A stretch of 64,000 nucleotides of DNA, taken from assembly GCA_013396915.1 (NCBI GenBank), contig VWZL01000166.1, positions 1,240,001 through 1,304,000 on the forward strand. The letters are read 5' to 3'. The stretch is from Stercorarius parasiticus (Eukaryota; Chordata; Aves; Charadriiformes; Stercorariidae). The notes under the pieces were generated by a model. It saw only the letters and a list, made by a program, of their open reading frames with translations, was not told the origin of the DNA and did no database searches. A program made the translations under genes and the position numbers. Positions 47,453-61,739 of this stretch are shown here, piece after piece. Within the stretch, counting starts at the first letter, position 1. The number at the start of each line of letters is the position of its first letter.

Positions 47453-50400
47453 ATTTCTAAGCTCATAGAATTTCCTTTTTCAGTCATTGCTGTGATGTCT
47501 AGAAGTTATAACCAAGGCTTGAAGAGGCAGTGTATGAACATATAGCATATAATACTATCCCTGTCTCAAAAGGCTCTCAATCTTGCAAAAAGAATTGAAT
47601 AGATTGATGAAAAGAGGGAAATAAAGCAAGGAGGATGTTGCAAAAGAGGCAAGTGGATTTGTATTAACCAGTGGTCACAGGTACTGCTGTTATCTCTCTG
47701 TAAGTGTGCTGTTAGGGAAAGCATTTTCCTTTAAAAAAGATAATTAAAAATTAATTTTAATTTTTTAACAGTACTGCCATTTTCTCCATCTGCCAGCTGA
47801 TATGTTTCTTTGAAATGCTGGTAAGACATACTGGTTTGTGATGACCATTTTTGACCATTAGCTGCATCTGTATATCTAAATTGTGATTCTTCTTACCATA
47901 GTGCGCGTAGGGTAGGTGGCAGTATCACCTACTGGTGTCTTCCTGACTTAACTCAAAAAAGAATTTCAATCAGTGGCATAGAAATGTATCTTTTTTTCTC
48001 TATTGTTTTTGTATTTTTCCAGGACACTCAGACTGTTTGAATTCTATCTTTCACACCATATGATCTCTTATGCTCCGTCTGTTTGGTGAATTAAATGTAA
48101 TAATTGTTGTTAACCTTCATTAGAGGGTTTCACTGCCTTTTAAGGTAGATATGCATTTTTCACTAACTTTTACAGTACTGATTACTGAAATTACAACATA
48201 AAATATTTGCTATATTTGCTCATAACTTTTATGGCAGAAATTAATATTTGCTTCCGGATTCTTTTATTGTTTAAGACAGTGTATAGAAAAAGTTGCAATT
48301 CTGCACAAAGAATGAAAAAGAAAAGATTTTGGCTGCTTTCTCAGTTGTGGTGCACTGCATTCCTATGGTGGGCATGGGCAAGGATTTGAGAATAAGTCTT
48401 GTCCAGTGTTGTGTCCTTAAAAAAACCTCACAAAACATATTTTTGTCAGCTGTGCATATTCACAGTAAATGGGTAGTTGCCAGGAAATGCAAATTTACAG
48501 CTGAATATGCAGCTATTCAGCATGAGAGCCTGATCAAACCCGGGGGTTTTGCTTCAGTCATTAGTACCAGCCAAAATAATTTCTTGAGACTTGACAAAAT
48601 TGGTTTGCATATCAGTGACTACATTAAGTACAAGGCTGAAGAAGGCCAAGGTGAATCAGAACATGGAATCTCAATTCCTTTATTTCAAATGCGTCTGTGA
48701 AGTGTGGAGGCAGTGAGTCATTTTTTCACTAGTTGTATATTAGTATAAAACTCAAATTACACTGGGTCCCGTCCTGGTTTTGTCATCTCTTAGAACATTT
48801 AATATCACACCGCTTCAAAGTCTTTGTGCGATCTACAGAGCTAACAAGGCATGAGGCTGACCATGGCAAATGATTTGGAAAGCTGAAATGCTTTCTAAAA
48901 CAGGCCATTTTCATGTGTTTGGGGCAGACTCCTTTCTCACTTGACGAACTGCAGGTGCTGAGTAGCCTGGAGAACTCAGGTTGTTATTTTGCTAAGGGAG
49001 AAGGCAAGGCTTGGTGTGGGGAAGGGAGCGTGGGAGGAATGAATGCAATAACTGGATGGAGGAGGAGCATGCCTGCCCATGCTGGAGGTAATGGGGAGAA
49101 GACCAAAGGGCGGATTTGAGAGGGAGGAGGAATGGTCAGAACATCACAGGGGCACCACAGTGAGGATGCTGGGGAGCCCAGCACTGACACAGGGAGGTGA
49201 GAGAGAAGGTTAGAGGCAGCATGCCCATGAATTGAAATGAAGTCCATTTAAACATAAATAACGTTGGTGTTTGCCCTGCAATAAATAGGTGTTGTTGACA
49301 TGGATTTAGAATGTCCTTCATTTTTCTACAAGTGGTATGGTAAAAATAATGTAAAACCCAGTATCACCCCTGACACTGGGGTGTTGGGGTGACCTGGCAC
49401 GTGCTGCAGATGTATGGAGCTTCATGTCCAGCCCTGTCTCCCATCAGAAACAGGGAATGGTATTAGTCCCCCATTGCTGCTGGGGACCAGGCTGCTGCAG
49501 GGGTGAGGTGAAGCTTCACCGTTCCTTTCTATGCTTTGTCACCTCAGAATCAGTCCGTGCTCTGCTGTGTCCTCAGTGGGGCCACACTGAAGGACACGGC
49601 CTGCCTCAGTAGGCACGCTGCTCCGGGCTGGGTGGAAGTACAACAGCACATCTCATAAAGGTAAAGTCTCCAGACGTGAACTAACATCAGTTTGGTATAC
49701 ATAAGAAAGTGTTTAAGATTTTAAAGTCAGATACCTTGTGGATCATCCTTGGCTCTACATAGATGCTTTATAATCTCTGGTAAGCTTATAAATTCCCTCT
49801 CTCTATTGGTAAAAAGCTTACATTAATACTAACTATACTGGACCATATACCTATCATGGGTCCAGACCTTACCTTTAGATTTTCAAGTCAAGGCACTTGT
49901 ATAGAAAATCTATTTTAAGTCATTTGTAGAGGCTTCTAAAATGTTATTGGTTATAGTCTTTCTCTGTCTCAAATCACTGTATGGTCTCACTGATGGCAGT
50001 TGAAGTACCTGGCTTTACAGACTCAGGGTTGCAAGCCATAGCTTCAGTAAAAATTTATTAAACTCCTCTTTATCAACTGGCTCTCTCCTGCAGTGTGCAG
50101 CAAAAATCAGGGAACCATAAATGTGATAGGAAAGTTTTATTTGCCTTTCTTTAGGATGATCTGCACTATGCACTTACAGCTCTGGTGCGCATACTTAATG
50201 CAGTCATCCCAAATTAATTGCAAAAGTGCCACACCGCTCTCTATGTGTTTAATACGCTGTATATATTTTTGTGTGATAAATATACATTTTGTTGGATGTA
50301 ATTACAGTGAATGTCTGTGCATATATGTACTCTACTTTTCTTCATGATCATAACAGAAAAATGAAGGTAATTGATGATTTATTTATTTTTTTAAATAGTT

Positions 50401-53400
50401 AACCTGGCTTCTAATCCTGTGATCACTCTATACAAGGACAAAGCAAGGGCGTTTTCTTTGGGTGTGTGTTAACAGTCATTCCCACTACCAAACTATAGTT
50501 ATCTGAATGTAAAGGGAAGAGCTTTAATAATACAGTAAATTTGCACCCTTATGTGTGCTTGACAAAATTCTAGCCATAGTTTGATTTGACCATATACACA
50601 ATATATGTTTTTATTTAAGTAATAATGACTGAGGCACAAAGCATTTCCTGAAAATTAATGGCTGGCTGAAAAATTTTATAGCCCAAATGCAGCCAAGGGC
50701 CATTAATCCCAACTGGTCAATTCTCCATGAAATGCCTTATGTCAGGGGTCATTTGTTACATTCCTGTCCCTCCCACCCACCAATAAAGAAGTAAAATTAA
50801 ATGTTACTGTCCTCCTATGGCATCACTGAGCCTTGAAGCTGCTGCTGGAAGCCCCTGCTAGAAAGTGTTGCTGTCGCTGCTGTAGCAATGAACGTTTCTT
50901 AGTGAATGAGTGATGGAGAACCTTTCAAGAATGGTCTTTCAGTGTCTCTTACTTTACATTTGTTAGTGAATAAAGCTCTTCAGTTTGCTTCTTGGAGCTG
51001 ACATGGAGATGAAAAGACTGCTATGTTTCCCTTGCCACTAGAAAAGGTGTGGGGTTAGGAAGGCGGGAAGAGTTTGCATCCCGTATATATCACAAATCTG
51101 TCTTATTTACCATGGTTGCAATCCTTCTAGGATCTCATATTTATTCTCTTATATTTAGTGACCAGTATTAAGTACTTGCATCTCTATTTTATTTTCCCAC
51201 AATATCTCATTCATTGTTGGTAAAAACTGGTACGTTAGAGGCTTCACTGGGGCTGAGTGATACTGTTTCAAGCAGGAGAGCTAAGGTCTGTGTAGTGGTT
51301 ATTGAAGAGAATAATTAAGAGATTAATGGGATAACAGGACAATAATCGCAAAAAGCCGTCAGGAAGGTCATTGCTAAAAGTTCAGGTTAAAAAACAAACG
51401 AACAAACAAAACAGAAAAACAAAACCCTCATTGCATCTATTACATTCTTCAGAACTGGGTGAAAGAACTCTGTTTCCTTCTGCAAATCATAATGAACGTC
51501 ATGTCAGTATATCATTATATGTGGAAAATCTATCACCAGGATCTGTCACTCAGCACTTTCCCTCTCTTGCTAGCAAACACATCCACGTTACTGAGGAAAT
51601 AAACTCTAATGGTAAGGAATGACAACTCAGGGGAGGGGGCGACAAAAAGCCCTCCAACTCTTGGGCTGAACGCTTGCGCAGCCATACCTTAAATCATACC
51701 TCTGGCAGTCTTTCACTGTCCTTCCCAGTGTATACTGGGGTTGGCAAATTCACCAGCCCACAAAGAGCTTCTGTCACTGCTTTTCAGGAAGGGGAAGGAA
51801 AAGCAGTCAGTCACTGCCCATTCAGCCTGATCAACCTCTGTAGACGTACATTTTGGGTTATAACTATTTATCTGTTTTATTATGAGACGGTTCCTTAGAT
51901 GGCAGTCTTGAAACTAGAGACTTGATTTTCATTTCAGCCCACTGTCTCCTTGGGAAAAGGAGTAAGAGAACTGGGCTTTCATTCCTCCATTCATGAAATG
52001 GAACAACAAGCCTTTCCATTGTTAAAATTTTGACTTAAAATTGCAAAATGGCATTGCAAATACAGAACTGAACTTAAGTTATTATTCTGTTTAAGCACCG
52101 GAGTTCAAGTGGCTGACTTTGAATGGTCAGCCAGTGTATCCTTATATAGTGAGAATGAAGATGTAAAAAGCCTATTATTTCAGTTTCAAGTGAAAGAAAA
52201 TTTTCAAGACATCCCAAACCATATTAGTACATGAAAGAAATACTGTAGTAGGTGTCTTGTGGCTGTCCCTGGAAGCCTACTTTAGGGATCACAGATTCAG
52301 AATATTGGATGATGAAAAGGGTGCAGTGCGCCAAGGCATGCTTGACTCCATTCCTTTCAGCAAAGTGACTTTGATCGTTTGAAACTTGTTCCATATTCCT
52401 TATCCAATATATTGTTCATAGCACTAATCTAAAAAGCTCAGCCAAGTAAAAGTGAATTTAATTCCACATTATTTTTATTAAAATGGATTATTTTTCCAAG
52501 TGTTTTGTTGTGCAAACTGTGACTGGAGCTACAGTCTTGCAAATAGTCGCACACAAGTTGTCCCATTGTGCACTACTCGTATGCATGGTTTTGCCTATGG
52601 ATGCTGGCGTTTGCAGGATCACAGCCGTTTTCATTAACATTATGCTTCATCTTTAAAGCAAATCACTTCTAATGAAATTACGTGAGCTTGATAGCAACAC
52701 CACCACCCGGACTGGATTTGCGATCTGTTTTTTTAATTATGGAATTTAATTATTTTTCTTCTAATATTTACTATTGAATTTAATTTTGATTTTGTTTTTA
52801 TCACTTAAACATCCTAAATTTCAGGGATTCACTAAAATGTGTCACATCATTATAACCCTTATTATGAATTATTCACAGTAATTACTGAGTTGTTGCAAAC
52901 TTCATGATGAAATTTAAAGTACCAGAAAATCTGGTGGTGATACTGTTTTACTCCTTGTATGTTCTTAAAATAAGTCAGAGTCAACAGATTGCAAAAATAT
53001 GCAATTACAAAGTTATTAAAATGCAGATTTTTGGCAGGAAGCCACTGTATTCTCCTATGTTCACAGCTGTCTATTTACAGGAAAACTGCCCTGAGAAGCC
53101 TGTGGTGGCTTCTTTGAGCTGTTACAGCTGATTGGGTCAGTGCAGAGGCCTCTCTAAGGACTAGGTTCAGTAACTTTTTACCTCCTAGGTCATAAGCTTC
53201 ACTTGAAATTATTTTTTTAGGTGGGAGGGATTGACAGTAGACCATCTTTTTTTCCCTGTCGTGCTGATGATAAGTCCAGGGTGCCTCTCCTGAGACTGCG
53301 TATGTGCCGTACCTACGTCTACACAGATGGTTCCTCGGATTAGTGTGTGGACCACTCGGCTGGCGGGTGTAGCAACATAAATTTTGAATTACACTTTTGA

Positions 53401-56127
53401 GGTCAGTGTAACATGCGTTTTCCCCAGTCGGAACTGGCTTTAATCATTGCCGCCTTCACAGCTCTCTGAGAGCAGGGCATATTGGAGTATCAACAAAGTG
53501 CCAGATGCTTTGCTTTAATGAAGAAGTAAGCACTGTCATCTTACCTTCGCCCTATCCCCCGTAATGTCGGTGGGTGCCCCAATTGTTTTTTCTTTCTCTC
53601 TGCACAGTGACTTGGAAACAAAAATTATGACCTACTTAGCATAAAAAGAAAACTTTCAAAGTTGATGCTCAGAGTTGATGCAGATATTTAACACCATTGC
53701 TGGCAGACAAAAACTGTTTTGTCTATGGTTTAGCACCCAGGTAGGACCAACATGTGGTGGCTCTTTCTCAGTGTCTTTTGCAAGGTGCTTCCACTACGGA
53801 CTTTTATGATTCATTTGTGCAGCTTCTCCCAAGAAGCAGTGTAAGTTCTTTTCCCTCTGTGAAATTGTGAGACTGGCACAAGCCCTGAAAAGAAGGGGGA
53901 AGGTTCTGCCAAATAAGGTGTGTAGCATCTAAACAGCAAGAAACAGCACCATGGGCAAGTCATCTCTGCTGTCAACCTGGGGAGATGTTCCCAGACTGTG
54001 GAGAGGCAGAATTTCACATTGTCTATGGTAAAGTCTAATGGAAGAGCCTCCACTTCTAAATCTCTAAATGTCTGATGCTGTTAGGGGGTTGCTGGCTCTG
54101 TGAAGCAGAAGTCATTAATATCAATGAGGGTCTGTAACAGTCTCCCACAGGACAAGTGACATTTAGGGATTCAAGACTGAAATAAATGAGAAATAGAACA
54201 GGGCCATTAGAGAATATATTACAATTGGATAGTGTTATACTGTCCCATTATATATGGGACTAGCTGGTAATACTTTAACTTGTTCCTCATATAAATACCT
54301 TTCTTCTCTCTCAATCAAGTCCAGTCTATGTTGTCCCAAAAAATTCAAAATGCAGCCACCCTCTTTGTAGATTTTCCTAACTGATAATAAAGAACTTAAA
54401 ACTTTTAAGACACTAAGTCATCATTTAAAAGTTGGGTGTGTCCTGAGAAGCTTGTATGGGCAATAATACAGAAAAGCTTACATTGATATCTTGGAAGGAG
54501 GAAGATACAGTGAAAATCTTAACAGAACCCTTTAACCCTCAGCATTGCCAGTGATTACTGTGTTACACAGGAGGAGGTGTTTTGAGGTTACAGAAAACGG
54601 AGAGAAATACATCTGAAAAGCTTAATTTTGAGGCTCTCCGGAGGTATAAGCACACCTGAGGACTGTAGAGATGCAAAGCAGTGATGACATTAAACCACGG
54701 AATTGTCCTTCCCTGTGCTGATGTCTCTGAGCCATCCAGGAGGCAGGTTGGATGCCAGCATACTGTGCAGCACCTTGGGACTACTTTAGTTTATGCCTAT
54801 AGATATGGCCCCCACAGGCAGTTCAGCTAACAGAGGAGTCATGAAGCACAATGTACTTTTCTTCTACCCTGACAGACCATCTCCTTGCCTGCAGAATGAA
54901 GGACATATAGTGAAAGAGAAGGGATCCAGCAGGGATCCTCCAAAGACAAGAGACTGTACCTTAACAAGGAAAGGCAGGGCACTGCCTTGTTCTTGGTCAT
55001 TTGCACTGAGGGAACTCCACTGATATCAGTTCGCAGTCCTGATTTCTGCTCTGTGGGTGGAGAAGTGTGCCCCTAAACACAGTGGTGGGCAGCATTCCCT
55101 ACGCTGCTGGTGATCACAGTTTTCAGAGTCCACCTGGGAAGAAATACTATAAAAATCAGGACTGGCAAAGGTACTGAGAACGTCAAGCCACATCCCTCCA
55201 GAAGTCTCCCCCAATGCACTTTCAGGTTTTTCCTCGCAATGTTTTAAAGGTCCTGAACCAAAAGAACATTAAAATGCGGGGCTGAGGGTCTGGGACCATG
55301 CTGAGGCTCATCCAGAGGAACTGAGGAATAAGGGGAGAGAAAGTCTTTTCTCTCTGCAGTAACCTAGAGACTGAGTCTCCCCAGGAGAAAAGACAAAGAG
55401 TCAGAGCCTGCCCACTTTCTCCTGTGCCTTCCCAGGAGTGAGGAGTAGATTTTGATTCCCAGGGAAAACAAAAAGATAGAGAAATGCAAAGGAGGTTGGG
55501 TAGGGGATTTGAGGAACTCTCGGGCAGGTGGGTGGTGATGCTGGAACTAGTGAAATGGGCTGTGATCAGGAAGAGAAGAGCCGTGCCAGCGTGGGTCTTA
55601 CAGCATAGGGTGCTTGAGAAGATGTAGGGGCAGACTGATGTTACTAACACACTGTGAGCTCCTTTTGCATCGGTGTCGGTCGGTATAGAGTTAACAGCAG
55701 CTTTAGCCATTAGATACTTTATAGGATTAAACCAAGAAGGAAGGAAGCAAGCTTGCTTAGTGTTAAGCAGGCCCCTGTCTGGGTGCTCTTCCCCATTTTC
55801 TCTCGAAGTAATCTATAACCAGATCTCAAGAGAAAAATGACCCCAAACTAAAGATTAATAGAGCAGTGTGTGGATGTTTCCAGTGATGTGTATGAAACTC
55901 AATTTTTTTTGTCACTATATGCACTGAGGTGTCCTTTATCAGCAGATTTCTAGGTCTTAAAAACTGGGCTGATTATTGAAGAGGGCAGCAGGCAATTTAG
56001 GGCACATGGTGTTTTCTTATGACAGAAGCTTTGCTGTGAAGTGCAGTAATTTATGTTGATAAATTGCAGCCGTCAGAATGTCTACATCGCTTCACAGGAT
56101 GAATTTCTAAACATACACCTCTAGTTT
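47453..56127 (+). other. TPK1: TPK1 intron; no gene recognised
   Basis: AT-rich DNA with GC-richer patches at 48.9-49.6 kb and 53.3-53.5 kb. The 135-codon frame at 48293-48700 and the 162-codon minus-strand frame at 55222-55710 have no motif I recognise, no flanking splice consensus that fits TPK1, and ordinary intronic composition. An A/C-rich repeat is at 51.4 kb. Confidence 0.6.
51389..51427. repeat. A/C-rich simple repeat, (AAAC)n
   Basis: AAAAAACAAACGAACAAAC and further AAAC units with two G interruptions, about 39 bases. Confidence 0.85.
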
Positions 56128-56151
56128 GGGTAGTGGGGGGTGGGAAATGGG
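56128..56151 (+). other. Candidate G-quadruplex motif
   Basis: Four G runs of at least three with short loops: GGG-TAGT-GGGGGG-T-GGG-AAAT-GGG. This meets the usual G3+N1-7 rule on the + (TPK1 sense) strand, so it could also form in the intron RNA. A further run of seven G follows at about 56169. Confidence 0.65.
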
Positions 56152-59100
56152 TATTTGTTTGAGTGATGGGGGGGAAGATAACTCCTGCATGTACCGCTTC
56201 TTGAAAAGTAGCACAGGACTTTCACATGTTCCTGAAATTGGCTCGTTGTGACTAGGGTCAGATTAATCCAATTTTGGTTTAATGTGACAAGCGAAAAAAC
56301 TTCCCTCCTCTATAACCAGGCTGCAACCAAAATGGAAGAGAGTGTCAAGACTGAGTAGTTTTTGAACGCTAGATCTTTCTTAGCAAGGGTTTTTCGGTTT
56401 TGGAGTTCTGTGTGCGTCCCAAAGTGCAAAGCCAGCTTGGCTCAGACAAGGCATATCTAAGCGAAGCAAGTCACCTTCGTTTAATCAACAGTCAAGAAAA
56501 ATTACCATAATTGTTATAAGAAAAACTGCTTTGGGGAGGAAAGGGAGGAGTTTTCATACCATGTTGTTATTTATGTGTCTTACTATCATTAAGGTTATAA
56601 ATAAATAGATTAATTTAAAAGTAGAAGGGCTTTGCTAGGCTAAGTTTTGTCTCGTTTTCTTTGCTTTTTAAATCACAAATTAAAGGCACTGGTGGGTCTG
56701 GATGTTGTTGTGAGAGGTTACAAATTTCTCTGTCCTTTTTCCATCATGTTATATGGTTAGAGGTTTTAAAAGGAATCCTCTGGACTTCAATTCAGCACAA
56801 CACAGGCTGGGTACTGAGGTTTTTATGATATCGGTGACATGTCTGTATGGACTTAGCTTAAGCACATGATTTAGTATTCCTCTGAACTGTAGCCTGCAGA
56901 AAAGAACAGGGAACCAGACAAGGTCCAAATTAGGTATGAATTTACCCTAAAGATGAGTGTGCATATGTCTTGGAATTGCAGTTGTCCCTGAAGATGATAT
57001 AGAATGTAATCAAATGACCTGAAGATTCATACTGTTTGAACCCGATCTCCCTAAAGAATGATAGTGAGATCTACTAAGTATTTTTGAAGCGGGAAATACA
57101 CTCAAAGTTTGACCTATCTTGACCCATCTTGACTTGCAGATCTTTTGCAAAGATGACCGTGGATTACAGTCTTCTATAAAGTGTAAGGGGTTTGAGTTTT
57201 AGAATTTGCAGAGGGGGATACACTGAAATTAGTCCCATTAGCAATTAAGGGGTTTTGAGGGGAGGGTTTGGTAGTTTAGACCATCATGACCCTATGCAGA
57301 ACTTGTTAAAATACTGGTGTTAATGCTACATCAAACTGAGCATGCTCTGTTGTATGGTCTGATACTAGTACCTGTAGAAGATCAGAATTTAATTTTAAAA
57401 ACCCAACATTTGGTTCCTGTTCTGGAAGAAAAAGTTTCTGTGTTGATAGACAGACGACTACTGTGTAAGTTCCTTTGTTATACAGAGCTGCATGCGCATA
57501 TGCAGCAGAAGGCAAACTACAGCATAACCTGGTTACTAATGGTGGTAGTTCCTTCAGGCTGAATGCAAGCATGGCATATTCTTATAAGACGCTTGTAAAA
57601 CTTTATTTCCAAATAGCAGCAACAAGTAGTGGTTTCCAACATGTCTCCTGGAGCTCTGGAAATGGGTATTTCACTCAGCACTAAGAATAAGAGCCAGTTG
57701 GGATTTGTTCAAATAAGCTCTTCCTCCTTGATGTATTTCAATATCTCCGGTTTTGCCTCAAGTGTCTTCAAATTGGTAGCATTTCCCCTTTTGTTATTTT
57801 TTTTCGAAACTTCAGCTTTCCATGCTAGTGGTCCAGAACCTAACAGTCTGCTGAAGATAAACTAAAATAGGATGTCTCTGTTGGGCATGTACCATCTCCT
57901 AAAGAAAAAATGTGAGAGACTCCAAATTTTGAGTTCCTTATCTTTCTAGTGGAAGGAATTTTCTCTGGGCATTACCTTTTGTTTCAATATAAAAAAGGCT
58001 GATGGAATCAATTACAGCTTTTTCTTCTGTTTTCAGACCTGAAGTAAGAAAGCACAAAAACAGCAGCGCGCTTTTGCCCAGTACATTGCGATGTAATTGC
58101 ATCATTCAATAAAAATTACAATTGGCTCCGCAGTATAAGGGAGAAGGGAATGAGAAGCTGGCAGGCAAGTTCTGGCTCACCTTAAATGTATGCACGATGA
58201 GCGCATCCTATCAATGGAACTGTAGATAGGACTAGGCCCTGGGGGTTATATTCTCATTACATTACCTGTTCACAAAATGTGAAGGGGGAGCAGACTGGCA
58301 GACTCCTAAGCTTATTAACTATTTTCTATTTGGGGAAGATTAAGTTTTGAAGAAAAACATCCAGTAATCACTTGCGTACTATTTATATCATCATAAACTT
58401 GTGTCAACTTAACTGATTTTAATAATGATTATCATTATAAAAAACAGCAACTCTTACCTCCACCACTGCACACGTGCTGTGGTACTGAGGAATTTTCCCT
58501 TTTTTTCCTTCTCCTTTCTGCTCCTTCACACAATACCCTGACTTAACTCATTTTTCCTCTCCTCTTCCCCCCTAGCTGTCAATCACTGTCACATTACTTT
58601 GTATCATATGCATCAAGAAGAGTAGCTTTTCCCATCAAGTAAGCCAATTCTAAAGCTGCCTTCCCAGAGGCTACACAGATTGTGCAAGCTGGAGGAGCTC
58701 AGGAAAGAGTAAACTGGACAATAACAAAGGCTCCCAGGGCTGCTTCTGCCTGCCAATCTCTCATGCATGTATTCACACAGCGCTATATATAGGGCATGCC
58801 TCCAGGGCCAGAATCACGTCTATCAGCTCAGCGAGCAGACCTCCTATCCACACCATTAATCACAGTAGGGAGGAGGGAAACGGCTCATTACGCTACATCA
58901 ATGATATTGTCCGTTCTGTCTTCTACAAATTACAGGAGTTGTCTCAGCGTTGCGTTCAGCATCCCCTGACTTTTGAAGTCCACGATCCAAGAGAGGGAAC
59001 AAAACTTTTTAACAGGAGATTTTACCTGTGGGCGACAGAGGGTTAGCCAGCAAACTGCATTTAATGAGTTTAGAATGCTATAGCAAGGCAAGCTTTCCAA

Positions 59101-61671
59101 GGGATGTTTTTTCTACTGTTAAATCTTTGGTAGTGTTCCTCCCTTCTCACAAAATGATAGATTTGAGGGACTTTTTCTGTTCTGCAGCATTGTTTTCAAG
59201 CCCCTCAGTCCACTTCCAGTATAGTTTGTGTGCGTGACATCTGTAAGGCATTCTTTATGGCTGACTGACTTCAGGTATATTTGGGTAAGATCTTCCTGCA
59301 GTATTCTGGCCTTCCTTAAAGGTCCCATGCTTTGCCAGAGAATCCTATGACTATTTATGGGTGCCTTTTCAAAGCAGCATGCAGAGATTTATCCGCCTGG
59401 CTGACGATGATGTTAGAAGTCATATAACTACATTTTTGCTCACAGCTTTTAGGCTTGACGCTTTATTGCTCTCTTTTCTGCTTATGTACCTGTAAATGAG
59501 CCCTGTACTTCAAAGTCTGTATCATCGAGGTTTCACTCTTGCACGTGACACGACAAGACGAACCTCTTGCCATGTAATGACCTCACTCTGCAGGGCGCAT
59601 CTGTATCAGTTTTGTACAGACCTTGCAAGGTTCTCCGGCTCTTCCTGGAAATGTTGGTGTTTTACTAGGTGTTTTCTGAACTCATCCTCCAGTAAGGTTT
59701 AAGGTCTTACCGAACTTTCTTCCTGGCTGATTTTAAGGATCACTGTAAAGTGCTTCCCTCGGTCTCATGAAGTCTGCGTTGTAGTGGGCATGCATGTGAT
59801 GTTATTTTGATGGTTCTCAAAACAAGCCCACCTGTTACAAGCCCACCTGTTACTAGAAGAGCAATGCTGCCTATTCCATAACAGATGCACTTTTTGATAG
59901 GTGACCATGCCTTAAATTACAAAGCAGATGTAATTGTTCAGTGATCACTAAGCCTGATGTTGGGTCCAAAGCTTGCATGAGACATCTCTAGGTTTAAAGG
60001 GTTACCTCGGAGATACGCTAGCCTCTTCCATATCACTGGATGGTTTGTAGTGATATGTAGCAATATACTGCTAAAGTTATGATATTAGGAGGAATATGTG
60101 CCTATCTCCACATCTTCCAAGAGGTGAAATAGAGTTGTAGGTCTCGCTTGCTTTGAGACCTCTTCATTTGGTTAGTTATGAAAAGTTTCTACTCTGATTG
60201 GAATATCCCAGGATTAATCTTTAGACATGTCAATAAATTCTTGGGTACTTCTGCTTGCTTTGTAAGCATGTAGACTTCAGAGATTTTTTTTTTATCTGGT
60301 CGTTGTAGAACATTTAGGATAGTAGAGCATAGAAGAATTCAAATGAAAGGATTATAGCTATATTAAATTTTTCCTATAAGCATTTGTCATAGATATATCC
60401 ATCTTTTAATGCCCTATGCAGTAGTTAAAGCAATGCTTATAATTTGGAAATACTGTGTGCTTTATTATTGATCTGCCTTATTTGAAAGTAGAAATTCATG
60501 TTGTTGGGTTAAAATAAGTTTAGAAACAACATAGGAAATAAACGCTTACACCTGTGATTCTTCCCCTGGGATAGAGAGATACTCACTCATACTCACATCT
60601 TTTTTAACTGTTTTTTCTAACACTTATGCCACACCTCTAAAAAGTTGCATTAGTCTTGCTGTAGGTGGCAGGTTAATCGGAAACCTTTCACAGTGCTATG
60701 TTTTCATCCTTCAGATACTTATAAGAAAGATGTGAACTTAAGAGGAACTTAAGCTGCTATCATTGTTTCTAGAACTATCAGAACTATTTTAAAAGTAATT
60801 TTTAGCAAAATTTGCTTTTCCTCTGAGATGATTTTGCTTTCAGTAAAATTTTCCCTATTTGCAAAATAAAGAAGTATTTCACATCTGATAGTCAGATTTA
60901 AACAATGGGTCAGACAGTTAATGTCTACGAAATTCTGACAGGTATCATATGTTTTGTGAAGTGACTATGAAACAAGAAAGGATGGAAAATGTTGAGTACA
61001 CCAAATGGCCAGGATGGGAAAAGCAATGTCAAATAAGAGCCAATCATATTTAATAAGTTTGAGTTCAAACTAAAATTCAGAAAGGTGGCTTCCTTAGCTG
61101 TTGATAGGAATGTGTCTCCTACACTACCCCTTAGACACTGATAATTAGTGAGGAATGACAAATGTTTGAAGATTACAGTAATTTCAGGTGCATCCCAGGG
61201 TACAAATCAGATTTACTTTATGAACGCTCCCTGTAGCCTAAAAAAAGAGGCTGTTTGAGGATGCGTTTCCTTACTTGGCAATTGCAGCTGTCATGGTCTT
61301 TTAACCCCAAGCGCTAGAAATTGGTTGGTGTTGGCAGAAGCGGACAAGCGGTAATGCAGTTGGCTTAGTCTTTTATTTTCCATGTGACTACTGGATTTGG
61401 AATTCCTTTTCCTTCCCATTCCTTGCAGTGTGTTTAGGGTGGTTTATTGGTAGGTTAAAAGCCAATGTCAAGTTCTCCATACAGTAAAACTGAGAGCCTG
61501 CTGACATGTGTCACTGTGCCACGGCATGAGTGTTACAATCCATCTAGACTAACATGTTTAAGAGTTGAACTACGTATAATCAATTATACTCTTAGAACTT
61601 TAATGTCTTTGACATTAATTTAGCAGTGCATTCGGCCTCTGCATTCGAGGGTCAGAAGCTTACATCACCTG
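56152..61671 (+). other. TPK1: TPK1 intron; nothing recognised
   Basis: AT-rich intron DNA with short chance frames. It contains a 15-bp duplication at 59.8 kb. No transposon with clear family marks was seen. Confidence 0.6.
59822..59853. repeat. 15-bp tandem duplication
   Basis: ACAAGCCCACCTGTT occurs twice in a row, with two bases of a third unit. Confidence 0.92.
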
Positions 61672-61739
61672 GCCTGGGCAGTGCCTGACACGGCACTGCA
61701 TGATTAATGCAGAAGCCTTTAATTCCAGTTAGCCCAGGC
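61672..61739. other. Short multi-hairpin segment
   Basis: GCCTGGGC at 61672-61679 pairs with GCCCAGGC at 61732-61739. Inside, CAGTGCC/GGCACTG (61679-61685 with 61692-61698, 6-nt loop) and GCAT/ATGC (61698-61701 with 61707-61710) form two further stems, sharing single bases at the junctions. It does not match tRNA: there is no TTCGA loop or CCA-side consensus. It may be chance or a structured RNA remnant. Confidence 0.45.

Noticed and set aside
54125..54250. Possible very old CR1 fragment (AACAGTCTCCCACAGG, GGATTCAAGACTGAAATAAA)
   Set aside because: The similarity is scattered and no diagnostic CR1 block of useful length is present.
55222..55710. 162-codon minus-strand frame
   Set aside because: No recognisable motif, no conserved composition, no splice sites that make sense, and overlapping frames on the other strand nearby.
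61290..61330. CTGTCATGGTCTTTTAACCCC resembling the start of a bird LTR
   Set aside because: Similarity fades after about 25 bases and no matching end or target duplication was found.
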